From positions 1-18,977 of the forward strand of contig CAZHZH010000055.1 in assembly GCA_964537205.1 (NCBI GenBank): DNA of 18,977 bases, given 5' to 3'. This stretch comes from Colivivens sp964537205. GTDB lineage: Bacteria; Bacteroidota; Bacteroidia; Bacteroidales; Bacteroidaceae. Positions within the stretch are counted from its first letter, which is position 1; every line of letters starts with the position of its first letter. The translations under genes were made by a program, and so were the position numbers. This document shows positions 6,355 to 14,343 of this stretch, in pieces. The notes beneath the pieces are model-generated. The model did not search any database, was not told where the DNA came from, and saw only the letters and a program-made list of their open reading frames with translations.

Positions 6355-8059
6355 CCTCTTCTTGTTCGTCGTTGTTCTCGTCGGAGAATAGTATGGCGGA
6401 TTCCTTGGCGCGGGCTTTCTCGACCCATGCCTCAGGCACAAACTTCCAGTGGTTCATCGGTTGCGGGTATATGTCCTTCTCTTCGCGGATGTACTGCACG
6501 AGGTAGTAGCGGATGTCGTGGTTGGTGGAGAAGATGATGCGCTTGTTGATTTCCTCCTTCGACAGTCCCGCCCCCTTGGTGAGCAGTTCGCCACCGCCGT
6601 TGGCGCGGTAGGCTGTCATGGCGCAGGTGTACAGCTTGTCGGGTTCGAACGGCTTGCCGTCGTACATGCTTATGATGTTGATGCGCTCGCCGTCGCCTTT
6701 CCTTACGTCGACCTCGTAGCGCAATCCTGCCGCTGAGTCGAAGTTGAAGATGAAATTCTTGAACCCTACACGATTCGGATTGGATTTCATGGGACATGTC
6801 TGAAGCAGCGTGTCGTCCTCACTTGTCATTTGGTTTATCCATCCTGAGTAGCTCATTTCGAGATACGACTTTATCTCGCGTCCGTAGAGTTGCAGGATGT
6901 ACAGCCTGTCCTCGAAACGGTAGATGTTGAACAGGTCGCTCATTTTCACTTTGCCCGCTTTGATGACTGCGTTGAAGAAGAGCGGCGCGGCGAACGACAC
7001 GTCTGCCCCGCTCACCTTGAGCTGCAGCCTCTGTATGAGGTCGATGTATGACGACGAACCGAAGTACGCGTCGGTTATGCGCAAGTCGTCGTGGATCTCT
7101 CCGAGAGATTCCGAAGCGAACTTGCTTACGTCCTTATAGTCTTCAAAGAAATGATTGCGGAACGTCTGGCTGTGCGTGTTCCTTACCGTGCCGATGTAGT
7201 GCGTCTTTCCCGTCTGCGTGTAGCCGGTCACTTTCTTGTCCTTGTCGAGTGTGAATTCGATGTTGACCTGTGCTACGTTGTAGGCGTAACTGCCGGGGTT
7301 GATGCACAGCACCTTTTTACCTGAGGGACTTTCCACCTCCTCGATGTTGCACGCGTGGTCGTGTCCGTAGAGGATCAAGTCGAACCCTTCGACTGAGGAC
7401 GCCGTCTCCCGAGTGGCGTTCTCCTTGTATTCATCGGTCGTTATCCCTTCGTCCATACCCGAATGGAATACGCCGATGATGAAGTCGGGTTCTTCCTCCT
7501 CTTTCACAATCTTGATCCATTTCGCCGCACTCTCCTTTATGTCCTCGAACCTCATTCCGTGCCACACGCTTTGTGGAATCCAGTGCGGAATGGCTGGGGT
7601 GATGAATCCGATGACGGCGATCTTGATGCCGCTGCGGTAGAGCATGGTGTACGGTTGGAAATAGGGCGCGCCGGTAGCTGTGTTGACAGCGTTTGCTCCC
7701 AACACAGGAAAGTTACAGTCTTTCACATATTTGTCGAACACTTCGTGTCCGGTTTCGAGATCGTGGTTTCCGATCACCGCGACATCGTAACCAATGAAGT
7801 TACAGAAGTCAGCCACCCTGTGGGTTTTGCTATTACTGACGAAATTAAAGTAGTAGGATGTCGGCTCGCCTTGAAGCATGTCGCCACCATCAATCAGTAT
7901 CGTGCTGCCAGGTCGTTTCTGGCATTCTTGAGCCACGTAGGCGTATACTCTTTGTAAACTGCCCTTGCCCCACCGGGTATGTCTGAAGTCGAATGGAAAG
8001 TAGTTGCCATGAATGTCACTTGTAAAGATTATTCTTACTTTTCTTTTATCTTCTTCCAT
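6338..8059 (-). CDS. 5'-nucleotidase/UshA-type metallophosphatase, cytoplasmic
   Basis: A 573-residue two-domain phosphoesterase. The N-terminal calcineurin-like domain (about 8-300) carries the dimetal ligands TSDIHGN (Asp15, His17), DGGD (57-60), GNHD (97-100), GVFHSGMD (from 196) and GHDHA (232-236). The C-terminal 5'-nucleotidase domain (about 335-545) contains the YRANGGGELL substrate-binding segment. Relatives hydrolyse nucleoside monophosphates, UDP-sugars or cyclic nucleotides; the substrate here cannot be read from sequence. Most UshA-type enzymes are exported, but this one starts MEEDKRKVRIIFTSD with no signal peptide or lipobox, so it is predicted to be cytoplasmic. It is transcribed from a strong promoter at 8078-8109 and its end overlaps miaA. 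Confidence 0.88.
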   Translation of the reverse strand: MEEDKRKVRIIFTSDIHGNYFPFDFRHTRWGKGSLQRVYAYVAQECQKRPGSTILIDGGDMLQGEPTSYYFNFVSNSKTHRVADFCNFIGYDVAVIGNHDLETGHEVFDKYVKDCNFPVLGANAVNTATGAPYFQPYTMLYRSGIKIAVIGFITPAIPHWIPQSVWHGMRFEDIKESAAKWIKIVKEEEEPDFIIGVFHSGMDEGITTDEYKENATRETASSVEGFDLILYGHDHACNIEEVESPSGKKVLCINPGSYAYNVAQVNIEFTLDKDKKVTGYTQTGKTHYIGTVRNTHSQTFRNHFFEDYKDVSKFASESLGEIHDDLRITDAYFGSSSYIDLIQRLQLKVSGADVSFAAPLFFNAVIKAGKVKMSDLFNIYRFEDRLYILQLYGREIKSYLEMSYSGWINQMTSEDDTLLQTCPMKSNPNRVGFKNFIFNFDSAAGLRYEVDVRKGDGERINIISMYDGKPFEPDKLYTCAMTAYRANGGGELLTKGAGLSKEEINKRIIFSTNHDIRYYLVQYIREEKDIYPQPMNHWKFVPEAWVEKARAKESAILFSDENNDEQEEDAGKR

Positions 8060-8077
8060 TAAGATTCTATTTGGTTA

Positions 8078-8109
8078 CAAAGTTACTACAAAACGGCTTA
8101 AACTCCAAA
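8078..8109 (-). promoter_or_regulatory. Promoter of the phosphatase-miaA operon
   Basis: On the minus strand a -33 TTTG (8109 to 8106) and a -7 TAACTTTG (8085 to 8078) are separated by exactly 20 bases, a full match to the Bacteroidetes housekeeping promoter TTTG-N19-21-TAnnTTTG. Initiation near 8071 leaves about 12 bases before the ATG at 8059. Confidence 0.85.
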
Positions 8110-8157
8110 CATATTACGGCAAATCGTTTTTTTGACGACGGCTACCGGCTGTTGACG

Positions 8158-8177
8158 CACTTGCAGGACGGCAAGTG
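8158..8177. repeat. Perfect hairpin in the rnfA-phosphatase intergenic region
   Basis: CACTTGC (8158-8164) and GCAAGTG (8171-8177) form seven perfect base pairs with a six-base loop. It lies between the rnf terminator and the phosphatase promoter and lacks a T tract. Possibly a regulator site or a remnant; function unknown. Confidence 0.45.
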
Positions 8178-8217
8178 GATGCAATCGAATCCGGGGTTAA
8201 TAACAGGCGGCATTAAT

Positions 8218-8255
8218 AAAAAGAAAAGCCGTACCATTGATATGGAACAGCTTTT
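8218..8255 (-). terminator. Intrinsic terminator of the rnf operon
   Basis: Positions 8224-8237 and 8242-8255 pair over 14 positions with one G.U wobble and one mismatch around a four-base loop. On the minus strand the stem ends in TTTT and continues CTTTTT (A-rich 8218-8223). It is located about 35 bases beyond the rnfA stop codon, as expected for a Rho-independent terminator of the rseC-rnf operon. Confidence 0.85.
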
Positions 8256-8287
8256 GCTTACTATGAGGGAACAGAATAAATGTTCGA

Positions 8288-8890
8288 TTATTCGATTCCG
8301 AACAATGCCTTCAGTCCGTTGTCAACTCCGCTGAATCCCATGAACGCCATTGCGAGGAGTCCGGCGGTAATGAGCGCGATTGGAGCGCCTGAGAAGGTCT
8401 TAGGAACCTTTGAAAACTCCAATTGCTCACGCAGTCCTGCGAACAAGATCAAAGCCAGCGCGAATCCGAGAGCCGTGGAGAACGCGTATACCACGCCGTC
8501 GAGAAGTGAAAAGTTCTTTTGTATGACCAATATGGCGACACCGAGGATACAGCAGTTCGTCGTAATCAGCGGAAGGAACACGCCCAATGCCTGATAGAGC
8601 GAGGACGACACCTTCTTGAGTATGATTTCCACCATCTGCACGAGCGCGGCAATGACAAGGATGAACGCTATGGTCTGCAAGTAGCCTAATCCGTTAGGGT
8701 CGAGCACATACTTTTGAATGAGGAATGTGGCGATGGTCGCGAGTACAAGCACGAACGTTACAGCCGCCCCCATGCCCGAGGCTGTGGAGATTTTCTTGGA
8801 TACGCCCAAGAACGGACAGATACCCAAGAACTGTGACAACACAATGTTGTTTACGAAAATGGCTGTTATAAATATTAATAGATATTCCAT
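8288..8890 (-). CDS. rnfA: Rnf complex subunit A
   Basis: A 200-residue integral membrane protein with about six hydrophobic segments. It starts MEYLLIFITAIFVNNIVLSQFLGICPFLGVS, the hallmark RnfA/NqrE opening; the Cys in GICPFLG and a later Cys in TTNCCILGVAI correspond to the membrane-embedded iron-sulfur site shared by RnfA and RnfE. RnfA and NqrE are close homologues; neighbouring RnfB and RnfC, with no NqrA or NqrF, decide for Rnf. With RnfE and RnfD it forms the membrane core of the ferredoxin:NAD+ oxidoreductase that couples electron flow to Na+ or H+ export. It starts two bases after the rnfE stop and is the last gene of the operon. Confidence 0.96.
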   Translation of the reverse strand: MEYLLIFITAIFVNNIVLSQFLGICPFLGVSKKISTASGMGAAVTFVLVLATIATFLIQKYVLDPNGLGYLQTIAFILVIAALVQMVEIILKKVSSSLYQALGVFLPLITTNCCILGVAILVIQKNFSLLDGVVYAFSTALGFALALILFAGLREQLEFSKVPKTFSGAPIALITAGLLAMAFMGFSGVDNGLKALFGIE

Positions 8891-8892
8891 GA

Positions 8893-9477
8893 TTATGCCT
8901 TTCTTAATCTGTTAACTATTGCGATGAGGAATCCGAGTACGATGAACGCACCAGGAGCGAGTATGAACATGAGCATTCCGTAGTTCTCACCCTGCAGTGT
9001 GATGCCGAATACCGAGCCTGCTCCAAGGAACTCGCGTACCGCGCCGAGAAGTGTCAGCGCGAGTGTGAAGCCGATGCCGATGCCGATGCCGTCGAACATG
9101 CTCGCTATCGGAGTGTTCTTGGCGGCGAACGACTCAGCACGCCCGAGGATGATACAGTTCACGACGATAAGTGGAATGTAGAGGCCGAGGGTGGCGTAGA
9201 TGTCTGGCACGTATGCCTGCATGAGCATCTGCAGTATTGTCACCAACGACGCTATGACCACGACGTAGCACGGTATGCGCACCATGTCGGGAACAAGGTT
9301 CTTTATAAGTGCGATAAGGAAGTTGGACAGTATGAGTACGAACATTGTGGCAAGTCCCATCGACATGCCGTTTATGGCACTCGACGTGGTACCGAGTGTA
9401 GGACACATACCAAGGAGAAGTACGAATGTAGGGTTCTCCTTTATTATTCCGTTCAAGATAATTTTTAAGCCGCTCAT
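8893..9477 (-). CDS. rnfE: Rnf complex subunit E
   Basis: A 194-residue membrane protein, paralogous to RnfA, with about six hydrophobic segments. MSGLKIILNGIIKENPTFVLLLGMCPTLGTTSSAINGM is a typical RnfE/NqrD N terminus. GMCPTLG and the later VVNCIILGRAESFAAKN carry the cysteines that, with those of RnfA, hold the intramembrane iron-sulfur centre. Residue count matches the family (about 195-230). Its ATG overlaps the rnfG stop codon by four bases (ATGA), and rnfA begins two bases after its own stop, so E and A are produced together. Confidence 0.96.
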   Translation of the reverse strand: MSGLKIILNGIIKENPTFVLLLGMCPTLGTTSSAINGMSMGLATMFVLILSNFLIALIKNLVPDMVRIPCYVVVIASLVTILQMLMQAYVPDIYATLGLYIPLIVVNCIILGRAESFAAKNTPIASMFDGIGIGIGFTLALTLLGAVREFLGAGSVFGITLQGENYGMLMFILAPGAFIVLGFLIAIVNRLRKA

Positions 9478-10091
9478 TGTTTTTCTCCTCCGTTAGTTTG
9501 TACGGAAGCCTGTGCCTTTGATGTGGCTCCGGTCTTTCCGTTTATTGATTTCTGTAATTCGTCGTATGCGTTTTGTACAGCGAGAAGGAAGGCGCGTGAG
9601 GTGATGGTTGAGGCCGTTATGGCATCAATGTCTCCCTCGCCTCCTTTGCTGACTTTGAATCTCACCTTTCCAGGGTTTTTCCCTATGATGTCGCCCTTGT
9701 TCCCTTTTTGGAACCATTCGCCGGCTTTCGCTCCAAGTCCAGGTGTCTCAGAGTGCTCGAGTATGGTGTAGCCGAGTACGGTGCCTTCGGGGTCGAATCC
9801 GACAAGCACTTTGAGCGGACCGCCGAACCCGTTGGTCACGCTTTGTACGGCCGTGCCTTTGTCGGACTTGTAGAATATGTAGCTGTCGATAGTGTCGGTG
9901 GTGTACTCAAAGTCTGAATTGACATCGACTCCCATGACTTGCTTGATTCCTTTAGCCAGGTTCTCAGCGTTTATTTTTTCAATCTGTACGGACGTGACGC
10001 TGTTGACGTAAGCAAGTGCCGCGCCTGCGATAATGGCGATGGCAGTGAGTACGATCGCCATGTTTGAAAGTGATGATTTAAGCTTTTTCAT
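9474..10091 (-). CDS. rnfG: Rnf complex subunit G, covalent flavoprotein
   Basis: I place the start at 10091 (MKKLKSSLSNM, 205 residues); it overlaps the rnfD stop codon as ATGA, and the 12 open codons before it lie in the rnfD end. One N-terminal membrane helix (about 9-30) anchors an extracytoplasmic FMN-binding domain. The flavinylation site is in DAITASTITSRA, where Thr162 matches the Thr of the [S/T]GATx[T/S] motif that receives FMN through a phosphoester bond; the usual Gly-Ala is Ala-Ser here. HSETPGLGAKAGEWF (about 113-127) is the other conserved family block. A short polar tail rich in Gln, Ser and Thr ends the protein. FMN attachment needs an ApbE flavin transferase, which is not encoded in this window. 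Confidence 0.95.
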   Translation of the reverse strand: MKKLKSSLSNMAIVLTAIAIIAGAALAYVNSVTSVQIEKINAENLAKGIKQVMGVDVNSDFEYTTDTIDSYIFYKSDKGTAVQSVTNGFGGPLKVLVGFDPEGTVLGYTILEHSETPGLGAKAGEWFQKGNKGDIIGKNPGKVRFKVSKGGEGDIDAITASTITSRAFLLAVQNAYDELQKSINGKTGATSKAQASVQTNGGEKQ

Positions 10092-11071
10092 TTCTTGACT
10101 ACCTCCCCGAATCTCTTTGGTTTGCAATAGTTATTAATAAGAGGTGTGAACGCGTTCATGATGAGTATCGCAAACGACATTCCCTCTGGATATGCTCCCC
10201 AGTTGCGAATGACGACTGTCAGGAAGCCGATGGCGACTCCGTAGATCAGCTGCCCCTTCTTCGACATAGGCGATGTGACGTAGTCGGTCGCCATGAATAC
10301 CGAACCAAGGAGAAGTCCGCCACTGAGCAGCTCGTAAACAGGTGACACGTAGGTCGTAGGGTTTGCAAGATGCATTAGACCTGTGAACACGAACACGGTG
10401 GCGAGTATTGACACTGGTATGTGCCATGTGATTATCTTTCTTGCAAGCAGGTATATCAGACCGATAAGGATCGCTATGGCGCTCACCTCGCCGAGGCTGC
10501 CTCCTGTGTTGCCGAGAAGCATGTCGAACGCTGACGGAAGGTCGCCGACACCCGCTTCGCCTTTGATTATCTTGCTGATTGTGGCGAGCGGCGTGGCTCC
10601 TGTGGCACCGTCAACGGTGAGGAAGCCTTGCCCTGGAGTAGGCCATGTGGTCATCTGTACAGGGAACGATATAAGTAAAAACGCGCGTCCTGCGAGTGCG
10701 GGGTTGAAGATGTTGCAACCAAGACCACCAAAAGTCATCTTGACAACTCCGATTGCGAACAACGCGCCGATGACAACAATCCAAAGCGGAATGTTGGACG
10801 GCAGGTTGAACGCGAGGAGCAAGCCTGTTATTATTGCTGAACCGTCTGTAATTGTCGGTTTCGGATTCTTCAAGAGGTACTTGTTGATAGCCCACTCGAA
10901 GAATACGCACGAGGCGACGGAGACGGCTGTTACTGCAATTGCACCAAGTCCGAAGAAATAGAATGAACAGAGAAGCGCGGGGATGAGCGCGATGCACACG
11001 CCATACATGTTTCTCTTCACGCTGTCACCTCCATGTACATGTGGTGACAATGATACTGTTAGTTTATTCAT
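10088..11071 (-). CDS. rnfD: Rnf complex subunit D, membrane flavoprotein
   Basis: Start placed at 11071 (MNKLTVSLSPHVHGGDS, the standard RnfD opening), giving 327 residues. The frame stays open upstream to 11215 but that stretch lies over the end of rnfC and does not resemble the family. It is a polytopic membrane protein with roughly eight to ten hydrophobic segments. DGATGATPLATI (154-165) contains the FMN-accepting threonine, probably Thr160 in GATPL. GLGCNIFNPALAGRAF (116-131) is the conserved NqrB/RnfD block. RnfD and RnfG pass electrons between the cytoplasmic and outer parts of the pump. The gene starts 23 bases after rnfC ends and overlaps rnfG by four bases. Confidence 0.96.
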   Translation of the reverse strand: MNKLTVSLSPHVHGGDSVKRNMYGVCIALIPALLCSFYFFGLGAIAVTAVSVASCVFFEWAINKYLLKNPKPTITDGSAIITGLLLAFNLPSNIPLWIVVIGALFAIGVVKMTFGGLGCNIFNPALAGRAFLLISFPVQMTTWPTPGQGFLTVDGATGATPLATISKIIKGEAGVGDLPSAFDMLLGNTGGSLGEVSAIAILIGLIYLLARKIITWHIPVSILATVFVFTGLMHLANPTTYVSPVYELLSGGLLLGSVFMATDYVTSPMSKKGQLIYGVAIGFLTVVIRNWGAYPEGMSFAILIMNAFTPLINNYCKPKRFGEVVKK

Positions 11072-11094
11072 TTTATCTACGATTTGACTGTTAT

Positions 11095-12441
11095 TTACTT
11101 TTTGGCTGAACGTGCCTTGATGATTCCCATTACCGTGGACTTCCCGAGACGTATCAAGTCGAGAAGCGGACGGTTGGACGGGCATGTGAACTGGCACGAA
11201 CCACATTCGATACACGATGTCACGTCTTCTTTCTCAAGACGCTCCCACATTTGCCTCTCCGCACACGCGCTCAGCAGGTATGGTTCAAGTCCCATAGGGC
11301 AGGCTCCGACGCACTTGGCGCAGCGGATGCAGTTGCTGACCTCATGGCGCTTCGACTCGCTCTCGCTCATGATGAGCACGCCCGACGAACCCTTGCAGAT
11401 AGGCACCTCGGTGTTGACGAGGGCCTTGCCCATCATCGGACCACCGCCGATAACCTTGCCTGTATCTTCAGGCAAGCCACCGCACGCGTCGATGAGCTGG
11501 CTCATAGGCGTTCCCATGCGGGTGAGGAAGTTGCTCGGATGTGCCAGGCTCTTGCCTGTTACGGTCACGATGCGCTCGAACAAAGGCTTGTTCTTCATCA
11601 CCGCCTCGTATACGGCGAATGCCGTACCTACGTTCTGTATGATGGCTCCAACGCTTACTGGCAATGCAGGAGGCGCAGGTACTTGACGGCGGACGACGGC
11701 GTCGATGAGCTGCTTCTCGCCTCCTTGCGGATATTTCACTTGCAGCGGCACGACTTCAATCTCAGGGTATGCCTTTACTTTTTCCTGCATCAGCGCGATG
11801 GCGTCCGGCTTGTTGTTTTCGATGGCTATGAACCCTTTCTTCACGTTCACTGCCTTCATGAGCAGGGTGACACCGACTAAAATCTCATCGGCGTGTTCCA
11901 ACATCAGGCGATGGTCGGCTGTAAGGTATGGCTCACACTCCACGCCGTTGATTATAACCCATTCGGGTTTGCTGCCTGGCGGAGGCGAGAGTTTCACATG
12001 GGTAGGGAAGCACGCGCCACCCATACCTACGACTCCTGCCTTTTGTATTTTCTCTATGATTTCCTTGCTTGTCAGCTCGGGCTTGTCCTTCAGTGTAACC
12101 AAGTCTTTCGAACGGTCGATACCTGCTTCCCATTCATCTCCCTCTACGGTAATGAATATCGCAGGCTTCCTGTATCCGCTCGCGTCAATGACTGCGTCGA
12201 TCTTCGTTACGGTTCCCGATACAGATGAATATATAGGCGCGGAAACAAAGCCTCCCGCTTCCGCTATCATTTGTCCCACTTTTACTTTGTCGCCTCTCTT
12301 TACTATTGGTTTTGCCGGAGCTCCGATATGCTGCCCCATAGGAAACACGGCGACTTTTGGCAATTCAGCGACCTTGATCGGCTCGGCTGCGGATAGTTTG
12401 TTTCCTGCCGGATGAACTCCACCTATTCTGAATGTCTTCAT
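11095..12441 (-). CDS. rnfC: Rnf complex subunit C, NADH-binding
   Basis: A 448-residue peripheral membrane subunit, the NAD(H) and FMN site of Rnf, related to Nqo1/NuoF. The N terminus MKTFRIGGVHPAGNK is a standard RnfC opening, followed by a barrel-sandwich domain (about 35-100). The nucleotide/flavin region starts at VVGMGGACFPTHVK (137-150) and includes NGVECEPYLTADHRLM (165-180). Two 4Fe-4S clusters are bound by Cys371/374/377/381 and Cys410/413/416/420. Some proteobacterial RnfC proteins have a long Ala/Lys repeat tail; it is absent here, as in other compact RnfC. The start codon overlaps the rnfB stop by four bases. Confidence 0.96.
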   Translation of the reverse strand: MKTFRIGGVHPAGNKLSAAEPIKVAELPKVAVFPMGQHIGAPAKPIVKRGDKVKVGQMIAEAGGFVSAPIYSSVSGTVTKIDAVIDASGYRKPAIFITVEGDEWEAGIDRSKDLVTLKDKPELTSKEIIEKIQKAGVVGMGGACFPTHVKLSPPPGSKPEWVIINGVECEPYLTADHRLMLEHADEILVGVTLLMKAVNVKKGFIAIENNKPDAIALMQEKVKAYPEIEVVPLQVKYPQGGEKQLIDAVVRRQVPAPPALPVSVGAIIQNVGTAFAVYEAVMKNKPLFERIVTVTGKSLAHPSNFLTRMGTPMSQLIDACGGLPEDTGKVIGGGPMMGKALVNTEVPICKGSSGVLIMSESESKRHEVSNCIRCAKCVGACPMGLEPYLLSACAERQMWERLEKEDVTSCIECGSCQFTCPSNRPLLDLIRLGKSTVMGIIKARSAKK

Positions 12442-13565
12442 GCTTTCTCCTCCTTTTTAAGTTCCAATAATATTTGTTGTGATGGAAGAAGCGGCGCGTT
12501 GAAGTCGTAAGCCTCCTCCTTGACGGCTCCGCTCTCTTTTTCGCCTTGAACCAAGTCGACTGTGCCGGCAAGCATGTACTGCTGTGACGGAAGCAATATA
12601 GAGTCGAACTTCACTTCTATAGGCTTGCTGTATAGACGTGTGTTGGTGTTGGCTGGTTTTGCCGGCTCAGCCGGTCCTGCCTCGCCTGCAGTCTTGCTTG
12701 CTGCTGGTCTTGGCGCCTTCTTGGCAACAGGCTTGAGTGGCTCACCAAGCATGATGATTGATGATTTAGGACACACCTCAATACATGAGCGGCACTCGGT
12801 ACACTTGGTGGCATCGATGTAAGAGAGGTTGTCTGCAATTGTGATGGCGTCGAAGCCGCACACTTGCTGGCACTTGCCGCAGCCGATACATGAAACGGCG
12901 CAAACCTTGTTGGCCAAAGCACCCTTGTCCTTGTTGACACATTGTACGACCACGCCTTGGCGGTTCTTGTCGACCTCGCGTATCTCAATGATGTTGCGAG
13001 GACACGCTTTCGCGCACGCTCCACAGGCTGTACACTTTTCCCTGTCAACTTCCGGCAGGCCGGTTTCCGGATTCATGTGGATGGCGTCGAACTGACACGC
13101 AGCCACACAGTCACCACATCCGAGACAACCGTACTGGCACTCAGTCTCACCCTGGCATGTGGTGTTGGCTATACGGCAGTTTCTGACTCCGTCGTATTCA
13201 ACGACACGCGGACGGAACTCGCATGTGCCATTGCATCGTACTACTGCGACTTTCAGCGCGCCTACCGATGCTTGCAAGCCCAGGATCGCCGCAACCTTGT
13301 TCATACAATCCTGACCTCCGACAGGACAGAAGAGTCCGTCGATGGAGCCTTTGTCCGCTCCTTTCACACATGCGGCGGCCATGCCGGCACATCCCGGGAA
13401 TCCACAACCTCCACAGTTGGCCCCAGGCAATGTCTCCAACACAAGGTCGATGCGCGGATCTTCCTTTACTGCGAATTTCTTGGATACCCCCCAAAGAACA
13501 AGGGCGGAAATAAGGCCTATTGCTCCAAGAACGCCTACAGCAATTAGAATTACATTAATAATCAT
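12438..13565 (-). CDS. rnfB: Rnf complex subunit B, polyferredoxin with unusual C-terminal tail
   Basis: RnfB is the ferredoxin-facing subunit. Residues 1-28 form one membrane helix. Cys51, Cys54, Cys59 and Cys80 are the Fe-S ligands of the RnfB-specific domain (NCGGCGFPGC). Four ferredoxin-type CxxCxxCxxxC motifs follow: 147-157, 178-188, 226-236 and 255-265. After residue 280 a Pro/Ala/Lys linker leads into a tail of about 65 residues holding LLPSQQ twice (324-329 and 359-364). At 375 residues it is longer than typical RnfB (about 190-330), and the tail accounts for the excess. It starts 17 bases after rseC ends and overlaps rnfC by four bases. Confidence 0.95.
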   Translation of the reverse strand: MIINVILIAVGVLGAIGLISALVLWGVSKKFAVKEDPRIDLVLETLPGANCGGCGFPGCAGMAAACVKGADKGSIDGLFCPVGGQDCMNKVAAILGLQASVGALKVAVVRCNGTCEFRPRVVEYDGVRNCRIANTTCQGETECQYGCLGCGDCVAACQFDAIHMNPETGLPEVDREKCTACGACAKACPRNIIEIREVDKNRQGVVVQCVNKDKGALANKVCAVSCIGCGKCQQVCGFDAITIADNLSYIDATKCTECRSCIEVCPKSSIIMLGEPLKPVAKKAPRPAASKTAGEAGPAEPAKPANTNTRLYSKPIEVKFDSILLPSQQYMLAGTVDLVQGEKESGAVKEEAYDFNAPLLPSQQILLELKKEEKA

Positions 13566-13582
13566 AATATAAATAAGTTTTT

Positions 13583-14005
13583 TTACACAAATTTCTCAAT
13601 CTGAAACTCGAATCTGCTACTTATGCGCCGATTGAAGAGATGAACTACAAGATAGTATACTGCCAACAACGCGACCATGCATCCAATTGACATCAACTCG
13701 TTCCAGTGCAGACAGCCTACAGACACGAACAGCCATGCTACTACTATTGCCAGCGGCACGACAAACGCCAGAATGACGGCGTCCCTGCCCATTTCCATCG
13801 AACCATAGACCAATACCCGGTCTCCGACATGATAGCCCTCGCCGTTGCCACGGCATTCCACTATCTTTTCCTTGCTTTCAGCAGTGTTGCACAGTTCGCG
13901 CGCCTGACAGGCGCTACAGGCTGATGACTGCAGAATGCGTACTTCTATCTTGTCTTCTGTGATTCTCTCAATTATGCCACTGTGTTCAATTCTTTCTTTC
14001 ATCAT
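13583..14005 (-). CDS. rseC: RseC/MucC family membrane protein
   Basis: A 140-residue protein of the SoxR-reducing/RseC family. The N-terminal cytoplasmic part contains a four-cysteine set, Cys30, Cys33, Cys39 and Cys51 (SACSACQARELC), suited to binding an iron-sulfur centre. Two membrane helices follow at about 77-97 and 103-123. RseC was named for modulating sigma-E in E. coli and, with Rnf (Rsx), takes part in reducing SoxR. Here it heads the rnf operon, 17 bases before rnfB, the usual position in Bacteroidales, so a role in Rnf assembly or redox function is more likely. Two consecutive ATG codons (14005 and 14002) are possible starts, and the -7 box is almost in contact with them. Confidence 0.9.
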   Translation of the reverse strand: MMKERIEHSGIIERITEDKIEVRILQSSACSACQARELCNTAESKEKIVECRGNGEGYHVGDRVLVYGSMEMGRDAVILAFVVPLAIVVAWLFVSVGCLHWNELMSIGCMVALLAVYYLVVHLFNRRISSRFEFQIEKFV

Positions 14006-14006
14006 G

Positions 14007-14014
14007 CAAAGATA
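14007..14014 (-). promoter_or_regulatory. -7 box of the rseC-rnf operon
   Basis: TATCTTTG (14014 to 14007) matches TAnnTTTG exactly on the minus strand. No good -33 TTTG is found 19-21 bases upstream. The predicted start of transcription, about 14000-14002, coincides with the tandem ATG codons, which suggests a leaderless or nearly leaderless mRNA unless another promoter exists. Confidence 0.6.
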
Positions 14015-14272
14015 CGAAAAAGTTTATTGCCATGAATTTAACTCAATGATTTTTTGCGGTTGTGTGTGTAAAAACCGCCCGTTTGACTTCTATTCACTAT
14101 ACTACAAAGTCAAGCGCGGCTCAGCAGATGCGTCGGCGGCTGTCGTCGCAAGCTCTGCGACGGACACAGACAGATGAAAGCCTGCATTGCAAAAATGCGA
14201 TGTTGATGAAGGCAAAGGTGAACTTGCATGAAAAATATTGGAACAAACGCGGGCTTGTCTTGATTTTTTTCA

Positions 14273-14280
14273 TACCTTTG
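14273..14280 (+). promoter_or_regulatory. -7 box of rpsP
   Basis: TACCTTTG matches TAnnTTTG exactly; the -33 element is not well conserved. Transcription would start near 14287, giving a leader of about 57 bases that is A-rich just before the ATG. A small stem GCCGT/ACGGC (14285-14303) lies at the start of transcription. Confidence 0.65.
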
Positions 14281-14343
14281 CAACGCCGTTACGTGATGAC
14301 GGCACATTCAAATCATAAATTACAAAACAAAAACAAACAGAAA

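Larger units (their letters stand above)
14006..14343. other. Divergent intergenic region between rseC and rpsP
   Basis: 338 bases with no credible separate gene. It holds the rseC -7 box at the left end and the rpsP -7 box at 14273-14280. Between them are GCGGTT/AACCGC (14056-14061 with 14073-14078) and a ten-base-pair bulged stem (14141-14150 with 14156-14166). I see no tRNA and no recognised riboswitch. The size is more than two promoters need, so a small RNA or a regulator-binding region is possible. Confidence 0.5.

Noticed and set aside
8071..8334. An 87-codon plus-strand open frame in the rnfA-phosphatase intergenic region.
   Set aside because: It runs antisense over the phosphatase promoter, the rnf terminator and the end of rnfA, has no promoter box, and resembles no family. 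Part of it reads protein-like, so a decayed gene cannot be fully excluded.
8288..13565. Na+-translocating NADH:quinone reductase (Nqr) in place of Rnf.
   Set aside because: RnfA, D, E and G have Nqr homologues, but the polyferredoxin RnfB and the 4Fe-4S RnfC are present, NqrA and NqrF are absent, and the B-C-D-G-E-A order is that of Rnf.
14056..14078. Terminator from the GCGGTT/AACCGC stem in the rseC-rpsP region.
   Set aside because: There is no T tract after it on either strand, and no gene ends into it from either side.
14062..14343. Upstream extension of the rpsP frame by 94 codons.
   Set aside because: The extension precedes and overlies the rpsP -7 box, and the S16 family starts exactly at MATKIRLQRHG (14344).
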